This document shows, piece by piece, positions 51,604-60,469 of a stretch of 64,000 nucleotides of DNA (position 1 is its first letter; every line of letters begins with the position of its first letter). The DNA is from Chryseobacterium sp. OV279. Lineage in GTDB: Bacteria; Bacteroidota; Bacteroidia; Flavobacteriales; Weeksellaceae. The DNA lies in assembly GCF_900128945.1 (NCBI RefSeq), contig NZ_FQUD01000001.1:496001-560000 (forward strand), read 5' to 3'. The notes beneath the pieces are model-generated. The model did no database searches. It was not told the DNA's origin and saw only the letters and a list, made by a program, of their open reading frames with translations. Made by a program: the position numbers and the translations under genes.

Positions 51604-53316
51604 ATGAAGAGGATCTGTATTCTTTTATCTATGCTTCCTGTGGGGCTCATGGCTCAGAACTACACTGAAATCCAGACCGGTATGAAGAATTTCTACTATG
51701 GATCAGCTGATGTGGCTGATATGGATAATGACGGAAAGCAGGATGTGGTGATCAATGGAGCTATTGACAGTGATGGTGATGGAAATGTAGATACATCTTT
51801 TAACGAAGTATACAGAAACAACGGGACTTCACTGGTGCCTTATGCCAATTTGGGAGCGAATGCAAACCACCTGGGAGATATCAAATTCATGGACTTTGAT
51901 AATGATGGTTTGATGGATATTATTTCTACGGGGCTGAGTTATAATGATATTGTAAATTATAAGCATTACCGATTTAAAAATACCGGAACTGGTTTTGTAA
52001 AAGAGGTCGATCTTGCGGGAAAGGTCTACGGATCTCTCGAAGCTTTTGACTTTGATAATGATGGAAAAGTAGATTATGCCATCAACGGAACCCAATATAT
52101 AGAAGGAACCGGTTTTGTGAATAATCTTGACTTCTACAGAAATACAGCAACCGATTTTGAACTGACTAAAGGTTGGCAACCGGGAACACAGAATGGAAGC
52201 TTCAAGTTTGTAGATCTTAATAATGACAACTTTCTCGACCTTGTTATTCTTGGGGTAGCTGATGGTGATAATCCTATTTGCAAAGTCTTTCTGAATCAGT
52301 CGGGAACACTGACGCTTTCACAGGATTTTGAAGCCCTTACGAGCGGAAAAATGGAGTATGCAGATTTCAATGCAGACGGTTTCCAGGATATTGTGATTAC
52401 AGGACAGGATACCAGCTATGAAGGGTTTCTTGCTGTTCTTATGAATGACGGAACCGGACACTTCAACTTACAGAAAATAAACGTTCCCGAGATAGCAGAT
52501 TCGTCTGTCACTACGGGTGATGTAGATAATGACGGGTACTATGATTTTATCGTTTCCGGAAATGATAGTAATAATGATGCCGTTGTAAAAACTTTTTTAT
52601 ATAATCCTTCAAATCAAAACTTTACTGAAAATATACCTACAGGGCTGCATATGTTAGGAGGGCCAGGTTTTGTGAATCTACTTGACTTTGACAATGACCA
52701 CCGTCTGGATGTTTTATTGGCCGGATTTGATTGGGCAGATCCGGGCATGCCTTCACTTACTAAATTCTTCAAAAATACTTCTACTGAAGTTAATCTGAAA
52801 CCTGTACCTCCCGCAGTCCTTAATGTAGTAAAAACAGGAAACCGTTTTAAATTCTCCTGGAGTGGTGCGTCTGATGATAAGACCCCTGTGAATGCCCTTC
52901 GATATGAAATTAAAGTAGGGTCTACACCCGGAGCCGCCAATCTCGCCAAATATGTAGTGACAACACCGTCATGGTTCCTGGATCTTGACCCGTCTGTTCA
53001 GAATGTATACTGGACTGTAAGGTCTATTGATGCGTCAAAAGTATTTTCTGATGCTTCTATACAAGGTACACTGGGAACACGTGATGTAACGGTAAACAAC
53101 CTGGTTTCCATTTATCCGAATCCGGCGTCTGAGAAAGTATTCATTAAAGGAGATAAAGTTTCTGATGTTGAAATGTACTCTATGGATGGAAGAAAACAGA
53201 ATGTTATTTTGAATAACGATCAGTCTATCAATGTTTCACATCTTACGAAAGGAGTTTATCTATTAAAACTGAAAATTAAAAACGAGGTAACCACTCAAAA
53301 ATTAATCATTCAATAA
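51604..53316 (+). CDS. FG-GAP/VCBS repeat protein with T9SS type A sorting domain
   Basis: A secreted protein of about 570 residues. The start MKRICILLSMLPVGLMAQN gives a clean signal peptide; a longer frame overlaps a TACCTTTG promoter-like box at 51569-51576. About eight FG-GAP-like repeats, each with a Ca-binding DxDxDG loop (MDNDGKQDVVING, SDGDGNVD, FDNDGLMD, FDNDGKVDY, VDNDGYYDFI), span residues 30-400; they should form a beta-propeller. A fibronectin-like part follows, then the C-terminal sorting domain VSIYPNPASEKVFI to VTTQKLIIQ. Exported through the T9SS and probably surface-bound. Confidence 0.9.
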   Translation: MKRICILLSMLPVGLMAQNYTEIQTGMKNFYYGSADVADMDNDGKQDVVINGAIDSDGDGNVDTSFNEVYRNNGTSLVPYANLGANANHLGDIKFMDFDNDGLMDIISTGLSYNDIVNYKHYRFKNTGTGFVKEVDLAGKVYGSLEAFDFDNDGKVDYAINGTQYIEGTGFVNNLDFYRNTATDFELTKGWQPGTQNGSFKFVDLNNDNFLDLVILGVADGDNPICKVFLNQSGTLTLSQDFEALTSGKMEYADFNADGFQDIVITGQDTSYEGFLAVLMNDGTGHFNLQKINVPEIADSSVTTGDVDNDGYYDFIVSGNDSNNDAVVKTFLYNPSNQNFTENIPTGLHMLGGPGFVNLLDFDNDHRLDVLLAGFDWADPGMPSLTKFFKNTSTEVNLKPVPPAVLNVVKTGNRFKFSWSGASDDKTPVNALRYEIKVGSTPGAANLAKYVVTTPSWFLDLDPSVQNVYWTVRSIDASKVFSDASIQGTLGTRDVTVNNLVSIYPNPASEKVFIKGDKVSDVEMYSMDGRKQNVILNNDQSINVSHLTKGVYLLKLKIKNEVTTQKLIIQ

Positions 53317-53337
53317 AACTGAAAAGTTCTATTAGTA

Positions 53338-53367
53338 AGAAAAGCCAGACGTCCAGCTGGCTTTTCT
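53338..53367 (+). terminator. First terminator after the FG-GAP gene
   Basis: Stem AGAAAAGCCAG / CTGGCTTTTCT with an eight-base loop, ending in a T-rich stretch. Confidence 0.8.
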
Positions 53368-53388
53368 ATTTTATTTATTAGTTATCTT

Positions 53389-53427
53389 AAAAAAAGCACT
53401 TTATCCAGCCGGATAAAGTGCTTTTTT
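53389..53427. terminator. Second hairpin with T run (bidirectional)
   Basis: Stem AAAAAGCACTTTATCC / GGATAAAGTGCTTTTT with loop AGCC. A and T runs flank it on the two sides. Confidence 0.8.
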
Positions 53428-53459
53428 AATTTAGTGTTGAATTTTTTGTTGTCATGAAT

Positions 53460-53578
53460 GGGGCTTCGAGTGCCTCAGCCCCCTTTATAGGGTACTTACA
53501 TCATTTATGACCATAATTTTGATGACAAAGTATTACTGATAACAAATATTTCTGGGGGCTGAGGCTCTCGAAGCCCCC
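53460..53578. repeat. REPIN-like pair of inverted GGGGCTTCGAGTGCCTCAGC arms
   Basis: The 24-base arm at 53460-53483 returns inverted at 53555-53578 with one mismatch; about 70 bases lie between. Each arm also has an internal GGGGCT / AGCCCC stem. No coding frame spans it. The rest of the 356-base spacer holds only the two hairpins listed before and a short AT-rich stretch before lnt. Confidence 0.8.
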
Positions 53579-53672
53579 TTGTGATTTTCTTGTTCACAAA
53601 ACATTTAAATTCAAAAAACTTAAGTGCTTATCTTGTGTGGATTTTGTGGGCGAAATATTCGTATTAAAAAAA

Positions 53673-55307
53673 TCACGCCTTCTTCATCTTACTTCTGAAT
53701 TTCTCAATCAAAAAGTAAAACAATAAAAATCCTAATGCAAAAATGGAAAACCTTGATAGAAGGTCTCCGGCTCTTGTATAGAAAGTCATGGTTTCATACA
53801 GATTTACTTTGGCGAATAGAGTGGTTTTATCACCGTAGAAGGTATCGGCTACTATTTCTCCTTTGGCATTGATATGCGCTGAAATACCGCTGTTGGCGGC
53901 GCGGGCAATTTCTCTTCTGGTTTCAATGGCTCTCAGTTTTGCGTAAGAAAGAAGCTGTTTGTGGCCTTCTGTTACGCCCCACCATGAGTCATTGGTCATG
54001 ATACCCATAAAATTGGCTCCTTTTTTAACATAATCCGTTGTGAATTCGCCATAGATACTTTCGTAGCAGATGATGGGTGCCATTCTGCCTTTGTTGTAAG
54101 GATTGGCAAATGCCTTTCTTTCCTTGTCTATTCCTAAAGAAGCAACAGTTCCGCCCAGGTTAATCATGGCATCACCCAGAAGAGGTTTTAAAACACTCAT
54201 ATAAGGGAATATCTCAACGCCGGGAACCAATTTCCCTTTGTGATAAACCTGAACTTTTTCCTGTGGTGCAATCTGAATAGCGGTATTATAGCTTTCTACC
54301 CAAAGATCAGGATTGAGCTGGTAAGCTTCTTTCGGGATGTTTTCCTGATTTTTGTAAAAACGGTGTGATGAAATTCCGGTTGCGAAAACGGCTCCGGGAT
54401 GTTTCGTTAAAAATCCTTTGATGTTATTTAAAAGTAAACTCTTTTCAAAAGCAGTTTCAGAAATTGAACCTCTTCCGGGAAGGGCTGTTTCAGGAGCGAT
54501 ATAATAATCTATTTTTCCTTTTGAATTGATTTCTGCCAGGCTTAAAAGATCATTTTCAATAGTGAGGCTGTCCTTTGAATACTTTTCGGCATACGGATCA
54601 AGATCGGGCTGCAGCATCAGGACATTCACCTGTCCGGAAGGTTTTTCGTTGAAGTTATTGTATTTGACCAGTGAAATAATCATGGGAAGAATGATCAATG
54701 CACTTACAATAGATACATTTCTAATCAGGTCTTTTCTTTTTCTTCCGGCTTCCCAGGTTCTTATGGTATAGAAAATTAAAACATTAATGAGCAGGATCCA
54801 GAAGCTTCCTCCTGTAGCTCCCAACGTGTCATACCACTGTATTAATTTAGGATAATCCGAAAATACATTTCCTAAGTTTAGCCAGGGCCAGGTCAGTTCC
54901 CAGTTCAGATGGAATTTTTCGAAACTCATCCATATGGCAATCAGAAATCCTAATCCCCAGTAAGTTCCCTGTGCATTTTTGTACCAGTGATAGCACTGGA
55001 AAACAAGCGAATACAGAAAAGAATTAACAAGGACAGGAAATACTACTGCCATCATAGAGTGGCTTCCATCAGGGTTTTTGGAACCATACAGCCAGCCGGT
55101 CGTTACGATATTCCAGACTACAAAACAAAGATAGGAGAGTCCGAAGACCACCCAGCTTTTTCGTTTGTAAGCTGAAAATTTTGATATGCCGTGTTCCATC
55201 ATCAGAAGCGGAACGAGGGCAATAAATATAAAAAACGGAACTCCGTAAGTAGGCCACGAAACAGACAGCAACATTGCTGAAATGAGCGTAAGTAAAACGT
55301 ATTTCAT
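53673..55307 (-). CDS. lnt: Apolipoprotein N-acyltransferase
   Basis: Adds the third acyl chain to lipoproteins in the inner membrane. The 544-residue protein starts with several membrane helices (residues 1-200) and has the carbon-nitrogen hydrolase domain from about 220 to 510. The likely triad is Glu near 272 (IAPETALPG), Lys near 355 (VYHKGKLVPG) and Cys near 411 (PIICYESIYGEF). A final helix follows (FSIFALGFLLFYFLIEKF). Several lipoproteins in the window would depend on it. Divergent from the VanZ gene. Confidence 0.95.
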   Translation of the reverse strand: MKYVLLTLISAMLLSVSWPTYGVPFFIFIALVPLLMMEHGISKFSAYKRKSWVVFGLSYLCFVVWNIVTTGWLYGSKNPDGSHSMMAVVFPVLVNSFLYSLVFQCYHWYKNAQGTYWGLGFLIAIWMSFEKFHLNWELTWPWLNLGNVFSDYPKLIQWYDTLGATGGSFWILLINVLIFYTIRTWEAGRKRKDLIRNVSIVSALIILPMIISLVKYNNFNEKPSGQVNVLMLQPDLDPYAEKYSKDSLTIENDLLSLAEINSKGKIDYYIAPETALPGRGSISETAFEKSLLLNNIKGFLTKHPGAVFATGISSHRFYKNQENIPKEAYQLNPDLWVESYNTAIQIAPQEKVQVYHKGKLVPGVEIFPYMSVLKPLLGDAMINLGGTVASLGIDKERKAFANPYNKGRMAPIICYESIYGEFTTDYVKKGANFMGIMTNDSWWGVTEGHKQLLSYAKLRAIETRREIARAANSGISAHINAKGEIVADTFYGDKTTLFAKVNLYETMTFYTRAGDLLSRFSIFALGFLLFYFLIEKFRSKMKKA

Positions 55308-55362
55308 TAAATTGATTTAACATACAAATTTAATGTTTTTGAAATGAATAAATTTGCACTTG

Positions 55363-55785
55363 ATGTTAAAGAAATTTTACAAAATTATTATTGTTCCGTA
55401 TACGCTGTTTTTACTTTATCTCATGTTTTTGGGCATGGGCAGATTCCAGTATGATGATAATCTGATCACGGTAGAACCTGTTTTCTCTACCATAGAATTT
55501 ATCCACAATACCATTAGTTGGAAAGATATTGTGATCATTGTTTTGGGGAATATTGTTATGTTTATTCCTTTCGGGTTTCTGGGCTGGATCTTTCCTCAGC
55601 TTAGAGATTTGAAAATACTGATGTACACTTTTATGGCTTCCATTGTCATCGTTGAAGCGCTTCAGTACTTTACAAGAATGGGCATATTTGAAGTAGATGA
55701 TATTCTTCTGAATACCTTGGGCGTTTATCTCGGATGGCTGCTTTGTAGATGTATTGAAAAGAAATTTAGCCGTTTAGTTCTTTAG
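55363..55785 (+). CDS. VanZ family membrane protein
   Basis: A 140-residue protein with four membrane helices; the start MLKKFYKIIIVPYTLFLLYL is used instead of a TTG three codons upstream. VanZ motifs are seen: NIVMFIPFGFLGWIFPQ near the middle and EALQYFTRMGIFEVDDILLN near the end, followed by a helix LGVYLGWLLCRC. VanZ of Enterococcus gives low-level teicoplanin resistance, but most family members have no known role. Its last 20 bases overlap the 3' end of proC on the opposite strand. Confidence 0.9.
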   Translation: MLKKFYKIIIVPYTLFLLYLMFLGMGRFQYDDNLITVEPVFSTIEFIHNTISWKDIVIIVLGNIVMFIPFGFLGWIFPQLRDLKILMYTFMASIVIVEALQYFTRMGIFEVDDILLNTLGVYLGWLLCRCIEKKFSRLVL

Positions 55786-56569
55786 CTCTTTTTTCAGCAT
55801 TTAAAATTCCGCTTTTTAAAATCTCTTTAAAACTGTTGTCTTCAAAGGTTTTCAAAGCCGCTTCAGTAGTTCCACCCTTGGAAGCTACGTCTTTGATCAG
55901 TTCTTCAAGGCTCTTCTCGGAATTGTTGATCAGGTGATAAGCCCCAAGCATCGTTTGCTGGACAAACAGTTTGGACAGATTTTCATCGATACCCATCTCT
56001 ACGCCGGCTTTAATCATAGCATCTACGATATAGTAAAAGTAAGCAGGCCCACTTCCTGAAAGCGCCGTAACGCCGTCCAGAAGATCTTCATTTTCGAGAT
56101 ATACCGATCTGCCGGTACTGTTTAATAGCCTTTCAATATTGATCAGCTGGCTGAAAGAAATACCTCCTGCAGCGGTATAGCCCGTGATCCCCATTCCCAG
56201 AAGGGTAGGAGAGTTCGGCATGGCTCTTACGACAAGGGGATGATTGAGTAATTTCTGGATTTTTTCAATTTTGATTCCGGCCATAATAGAAAGAACCATT
56301 TGATTTTCTTTTAATGTAAACTGGAAATTCTGGGTTACATGCTGGAAATCCTGAGGTTTTACGGCGATGATAATAAGATCAGCATCCAATTCCTTCGTTT
56401 CTTCAAAAGTAGAAATCTGGGATTTTGGAAACTCTTCGGCTATTTTAGAGATCTTAGACTGACTTCGAGTGATCAGATGAAGATCCTGCGGCTTGATCAG
56501 CTCATATTTTAAAAATGATTTTGAAAAGGAAAGGCCCATATTGCCGGCTCCGAGAATAGCTATTTTCAT
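55766..56569 (-). CDS. proC: Pyrroline-5-carboxylate reductase
   Basis: Reduces pyrroline-5-carboxylate to proline with NAD(P)H. The 267-residue protein has the Rossmann start IAILGAGNMGLSFSKSFL, VRAMPNSPTLLGMGITGY near 112-129, and the C-terminal signature VTALSGSGPAYFYYIVDAMI near 163-182 followed by DVASKGGTTEAAL. Length matches the family. Transcribed on its own; convergent with the VanZ gene, with which it overlaps by 20 bases. Confidence 0.96.
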   Translation of the reverse strand: MKIAILGAGNMGLSFSKSFLKYELIKPQDLHLITRSQSKISKIAEEFPKSQISTFEETKELDADLIIIAVKPQDFQHVTQNFQFTLKENQMVLSIMAGIKIEKIQKLLNHPLVVRAMPNSPTLLGMGITGYTAAGGISFSQLINIERLLNSTGRSVYLENEDLLDGVTALSGSGPAYFYYIVDAMIKAGVEMGIDENLSKLFVQQTMLGAYHLINNSEKSLEELIKDVASKGGTTEAALKTFEDNSFKEILKSGILNAEKRAKELNG

Positions 56570-56666
56570 GTTTGTACTTTTTTTTTAGCTAAAATAGTGA
56601 TTTTGATACAAAAATAAAGCAGCTGTGTAGTACAGCTGCTTATTTTAAATGGGCCTGATTGTCAGA

Positions 56667-58634
56667 TTATTTTTTAATGACTTTTCCGGATTGTACGGTT
56701 CCATCATTAAACACAATATTATAAGCATAAACGCCCTGCAGATAATGCGGAGGAAAAGCCCAGACCTGTATTGAATTATCAGATGAAATAGTAGGTTTCA
56801 TGATCTTCTCTGATCTTCCAGTTGAGTAGTTAACAAGATAAACCTCTGCCTGTGCTCCGTTATAATTTTTAAAGTTGAAAAGCAGTTCGTTGTTATTAAC
56901 AGTTGCGGTTATTGTTTTTTGTGCTATAGGAGCTGCAAGAGGATTAGTTTTTGCTTTTTTGCCCTGGATAATTCCTCCTGAGACAGAGTAAATAAGCGTG
57001 TTGGACCTGTTCCATACTCCATCCGAAATAGCATATCTTGTAAGATGATATTCATCGCTGGAAATAGGAAGTGTATCTATGTATTCAGACATGGTTGTTT
57101 CAGTTCCCGAAGATACTCCCCAATAGATAATTTCTCCTATCGAGTCATCCGGATGCACATCAACTGCCCACACATATTTGTAGTTTCCGTCACCTCCTAT
57201 TGGAGCTGATCCCATTATATGATCTGAGTTGGATGGGTCAAATGATATGATATTGTATTCGATGACAGGCTCTGCTGATACCTGAACGGTGATAATATTG
57301 CTTTCACTGTCCGGAACATATAAAGATGCTACATTTCTTCTGTATTGCAGTGTTTGGGTCAAAGGTGCATTTATGGTATAGATTTCATTGGTAGCTCCCG
57401 GAATATCTGCCCATGTACCGCCTTCAGTTCTGCTTTGCCACTGAATGGAAAGAGGGTGTCTGCTTCCGCTTTTCAGATAACCTTCAGTGTGTGTTCTCAG
57501 TCTGTTGAATACAGGTTTTTGCCCGGCCATAACTTTTTGATCATCGAGAATTCCTTTGTTGCTGTCAAAAGTTTCCACGGTTATTAGATTACCTAATGTT
57601 TTCAAATCACCTAATGTGAGTTCATTACTTAAGCTTTCTAATGCGGCGGTAGTTCTTGCGATACGTCTGAATGACTTTCCTGTGGAATTGGATGGAGTGA
57701 TGTAATTAATGACTGTTGCATTGGGAATATTTTTCCATCCGCTGCTTGTGTATTCCTGCCATTGATAGGTAAATACGTTACCTCCGCCTTTAGGTGTGCT
57801 GCCTATAAGGGTTCTGATGGTTGCTGTACCATTATGACTTACACTTTCGGTGATCTTATTTTCTCCTATTCTTACCTGTACGTCTACTTCGTTACTGTAG
57901 CCTGTATCTAAATCTGAATTGATAGGTCTCACAGCCCTTCTTAATTTATAATGGTATCTGTTCTCAGAAGCAAGTGGAGCATAATTTTGAGTGTTTATAG
58001 TTCCATTAACGATGTTGTACCAGTCGCCTCCAGGGTTCTTTCTTTGCCAGTAATACTTAAACTGTGCATTGTTGGGCACTTTAGCATCAGTTCCGGTAAT
58101 CACTGATCCCGTCGTTAAATATTCAGTGACCACAGTTCCGGATATCGTATTGTTGTAAATAGGGGTAGTTGGGATTGTTATAACAGGAGCTGTTACAAAT
58201 GCCAAGGGAAATAAATTGGATGCGACTATTGTAAAACTGCCTCCATAAGTATAGGTCATAAAAAGATTTCCACTGTCCTGCCAATCAATCAAAACATTTG
58301 GGTTATTGATGTTTTCAGTTAATACATAATCTACACTTTGGCCTGTACTTGTTGGGAAATTACCGAGTGTGCGCACAAAAACCTGATGATTTGAACCAAG
58401 CTTTTTTGCAATTAATTTTACATTGTTTCCCATTTCATTGGGAGAAGAATTTTTTTTGATATTAAAATAAACCTTTAGATTAATAGGGGTATTTTTAGGG
58501 ATATAGGCTGTAGATGTAAAAACTGTTCCGTTCACCTCAACTTTCTGTATGGTGATTTTGTCCTGAGCTTTATAAAAAGCCAATTGAAATAGTGAAATTA
58601 CTGTAAATAGTAATTTTAGAGATTTGAGTTTCAT
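56667..58634 (-). CDS. Large secreted protein with C-terminal T9SS-type domain
   Basis: A 655-residue extracellular protein: signal peptide ending QLAFYKAQD, then a set of immunoglobulin-like beta domains with repeated YQWQ / YYWQRK / WQSRTEGG patterns (Ig-like SprB-type modules, about residues 90-480). The C-terminal region, VYLVNYSTGRSEKIMK to GTVQSGKVIKK, reads like a T9SS sorting domain, with a less typical start than the PNP form. Likely an adhesin or surface protein; function unknown. Transcribed alone with an AT-rich leader region. Confidence 0.8.
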   Translation of the reverse strand: MKLKSLKLLFTVISLFQLAFYKAQDKITIQKVEVNGTVFTSTAYIPKNTPINLKVYFNIKKNSSPNEMGNNVKLIAKKLGSNHQVFVRTLGNFPTSTGQSVDYVLTENINNPNVLIDWQDSGNLFMTYTYGGSFTIVASNLFPLAFVTAPVITIPTTPIYNNTISGTVVTEYLTTGSVITGTDAKVPNNAQFKYYWQRKNPGGDWYNIVNGTINTQNYAPLASENRYHYKLRRAVRPINSDLDTGYSNEVDVQVRIGENKITESVSHNGTATIRTLIGSTPKGGGNVFTYQWQEYTSSGWKNIPNATVINYITPSNSTGKSFRRIARTTAALESLSNELTLGDLKTLGNLITVETFDSNKGILDDQKVMAGQKPVFNRLRTHTEGYLKSGSRHPLSIQWQSRTEGGTWADIPGATNEIYTINAPLTQTLQYRRNVASLYVPDSESNIITVQVSAEPVIEYNIISFDPSNSDHIMGSAPIGGDGNYKYVWAVDVHPDDSIGEIIYWGVSSGTETTMSEYIDTLPISSDEYHLTRYAISDGVWNRSNTLIYSVSGGIIQGKKAKTNPLAAPIAQKTITATVNNNELLFNFKNYNGAQAEVYLVNYSTGRSEKIMKPTISSDNSIQVWAFPPHYLQGVYAYNIVFNDGTVQSGKVIKK

Positions 58635-58916
58635 TCCGTTTGAATTTTGATGATTATTAAAATAAATGAAGCATAAGAAATTGCTTCATACAATGTAAAA
58701 ATTAGTCATGCAAAAGTCGCAATAATGCACCCTAAAGCCGTTACAGTATTTCTATATAAAGTTTTTTTTAAAGGTAATGAAGATGTAATTATTTTTATTT
58801 AGAATAATTATATTTTATAGTGTAATGCATATTCGAAATTTATGATGTACTAAAATAAATCATAAAGCAGGTATGTTGGAAAATTGATGAATAATTTTTG
58901 AGTTTGATGACAAAAA
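58635..58916. other. AT-rich intergenic region upstream of the 56667-58634 gene
   Basis: About 280 bases, very AT-rich, between two minus-strand genes. It must hold the promoter of the large secreted protein. No convincing TAnnTTTG box, RNA or open frame stands out. Confidence 0.4.
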
Positions 58917-58946
58917 AAAGACAGTCACTGAAAATAACTGTCTTTT
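58917..58946 (-). terminator. Terminator after murB
   Basis: Stem AAAAGACAGT / ACTGTCTTTT with an 11-base loop. On the minus strand it is followed by a run of eight T, directly after the murB stop. Confidence 0.8.
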
Positions 58947-58951
58947 ATCTA

Positions 58952-59965
58952 TTATAGAATATTCACTTCCCGTTCAAGTTCTATCCCGAACTTCTCCTGT
59001 ACGGAATGAATGATCTCTGTAGAAAAATCAAAAATTTCTTTTCCCGTAGCATTTCCAGTAGCGTTTACGATAACCAGAGCCTGAAGTTTGTGTGAAGCGG
59101 CGTTTCCAATTTGTTTGCCTTTCCATCCGCATTGCTCGATGAGCCACCCGGCAGGGACTTTTACTACATCCCCATTAGGATAACCTGGAATATTTTCAAA
59201 TTTCTGTTTCAGATCTTCGAATTGTGCCAAAGGAATGGTAGGGTTTTTAAAAAAGCTTCCCGCATTTCCCGTTTCTTTAGGATCCGGCAGTTTGCTCTGT
59301 CTGATATGGATCACGGCTTTAGAAACATCCTGAATGGTAGGATGAGTAATTCCTAGATTTTCCAGCTCAGTTTTTATCGCTCCGTATTCCGTTTTAATAT
59401 GATGATCCTTTTTTGTTAATTTGAAAGTAACCTCTAAAATAACATACTTTCCTTTTCCTTCCTGCTTGAAAATTGAATCCCTGTAACCAAAACGGCACTC
59501 CTCAAGATTGAATGTTCTAAGTGCAAGATTTTCAAGGTCTAAAACACTACAGCTGACAAATATATCTTTTATTTCCGTACCGTAAGCTCCGATATTCTGC
59601 ATCGGTGAAGTGCCCACATTTCCCGGGATCAAAGAAAGGTTTTCCAGTCCGCCATAGTTTTTTTCAAGGCTGTACATCACCAATTCATGCCAGTTTTCTC
59701 CTGCTTTTGCCGTTACCAGAACCTCATTGTCATTCAGGTCTTTTTCGTCAATTCCTATTAAGCTGAGCTTAATGGCAAGACCGTCAAAATCTTTAGTCAA
59801 AAGAATGTTACTTCCTCCACCCAAAAATAAAATAGATAGATGGTGGTTTTTAGAATAATTGATGGCATCCCTTAACTCTTCAAGGGTTTGTACTTCAATA
59901 AAGTATTTTGCATTGACATCAACGCCGAATGTATTGTAGGGCTTTAGGGAAAAATTTTCTTGCAT
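58952..59965 (-). CDS. murB: UDP-N-acetylenolpyruvoylglucosamine reductase
   Basis: Reduces the enolpyruvyl group to make UDP-MurNAc in peptidoglycan synthesis, using FAD and NADPH. The 337-residue protein has NTFGVDVNAKYF near the start, the FAD loop LGGGSNILLTKDFDG near 47-61, LIPGNVGTSPMQNIGAYGTE near 107-126, CRFGYRDSIFK, and the catalytic stretch GNAGSFFKNP near 228-237. It is of the longer E. coli-like type I form. Last gene of a three-gene run with an aminotransferase and a lipoprotein, with a gap of 4 bases. Confidence 0.95.
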   Translation of the reverse strand: MQENFSLKPYNTFGVDVNAKYFIEVQTLEELRDAINYSKNHHLSILFLGGGSNILLTKDFDGLAIKLSLIGIDEKDLNDNEVLVTAKAGENWHELVMYSLEKNYGGLENLSLIPGNVGTSPMQNIGAYGTEIKDIFVSCSVLDLENLALRTFNLEECRFGYRDSIFKQEGKGKYVILEVTFKLTKKDHHIKTEYGAIKTELENLGITHPTIQDVSKAVIHIRQSKLPDPKETGNAGSFFKNPTIPLAQFEDLKQKFENIPGYPNGDVVKVPAGWLIEQCGWKGKQIGNAASHKLQALVIVNATGNATGKEIFDFSTEIIHSVQEKFGIELEREVNIL

Positions 59966-59969
59966 AGGG

Positions 59970-60458
59970 TTATTGATATTCTGTGGGAAGAAGGAGGTTG
60001 AGTTGTTCTTTAAACTGTTTCAGCTGTTTGTAATGAATCGTGTCTGCATAAGAATTAACGTAGATGTGTGACTTTTTCGGAGTTTTGATCTGAAAAGTTT
60101 CGTCGATGCCGTCTATAGACTGTTTGCTGGGTGAGCTTTGAATTTCATCAAGATCTTTAACCTTGATGGAAGAGGTCATATTTTTCCAGTTCTGTGGAGT
60201 GATCGCTGAATTCCATTCTTTGTGAGTCTGGAGGTCTGCAACGCCCTGTTCTGCGTGGATGGAATCTTTTGTGACTTTAATGATTTTATAATCTCCCCGC
60301 TCGCCTCCGATATGGGATAAACTGATGAAGGTGATCTCATTCGGATTCTGAGGAGAAGCAGAGATCTGTTTTTTCTCCTTGTCACAGGAAAAAAATGCCG
60401 GCAGCAAAAATAGTGAAAACAGGAGTTTCAGATGATTATTTTTTATTGCCGGCATCAT
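59970..60458 (-). CDS. Hypothetical lipoprotein
   Basis: A 162-residue protein with a lipoprotein signal (LKLLFSLFLLPAFFSC, lipobox Cys25; two Met codons can start it). The mature part has THISLSHIGGERGDYKIIKV-like beta strands and a C-terminal region with KSHIYVNSYADTIHYKQLKQ. I do not recognise a family, although similar small lipoproteins occur in other Chryseobacterium genomes. Between the aminotransferase and murB in an apparent operon (gaps 11 and 4 bases), so it may be expressed with cell-wall functions. Confidence 0.8.
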   Translation of the reverse strand: MMPAIKNNHLKLLFSLFLLPAFFSCDKEKKQISASPQNPNEITFISLSHIGGERGDYKIIKVTKDSIHAEQGVADLQTHKEWNSAITPQNWKNMTSSIKVKDLDEIQSSPSKQSIDGIDETFQIKTPKKSHIYVNSYADTIHYKQLKQFKEQLNLLLPTEYQ

Positions 60459-60469
60459 AGATTGTATTT

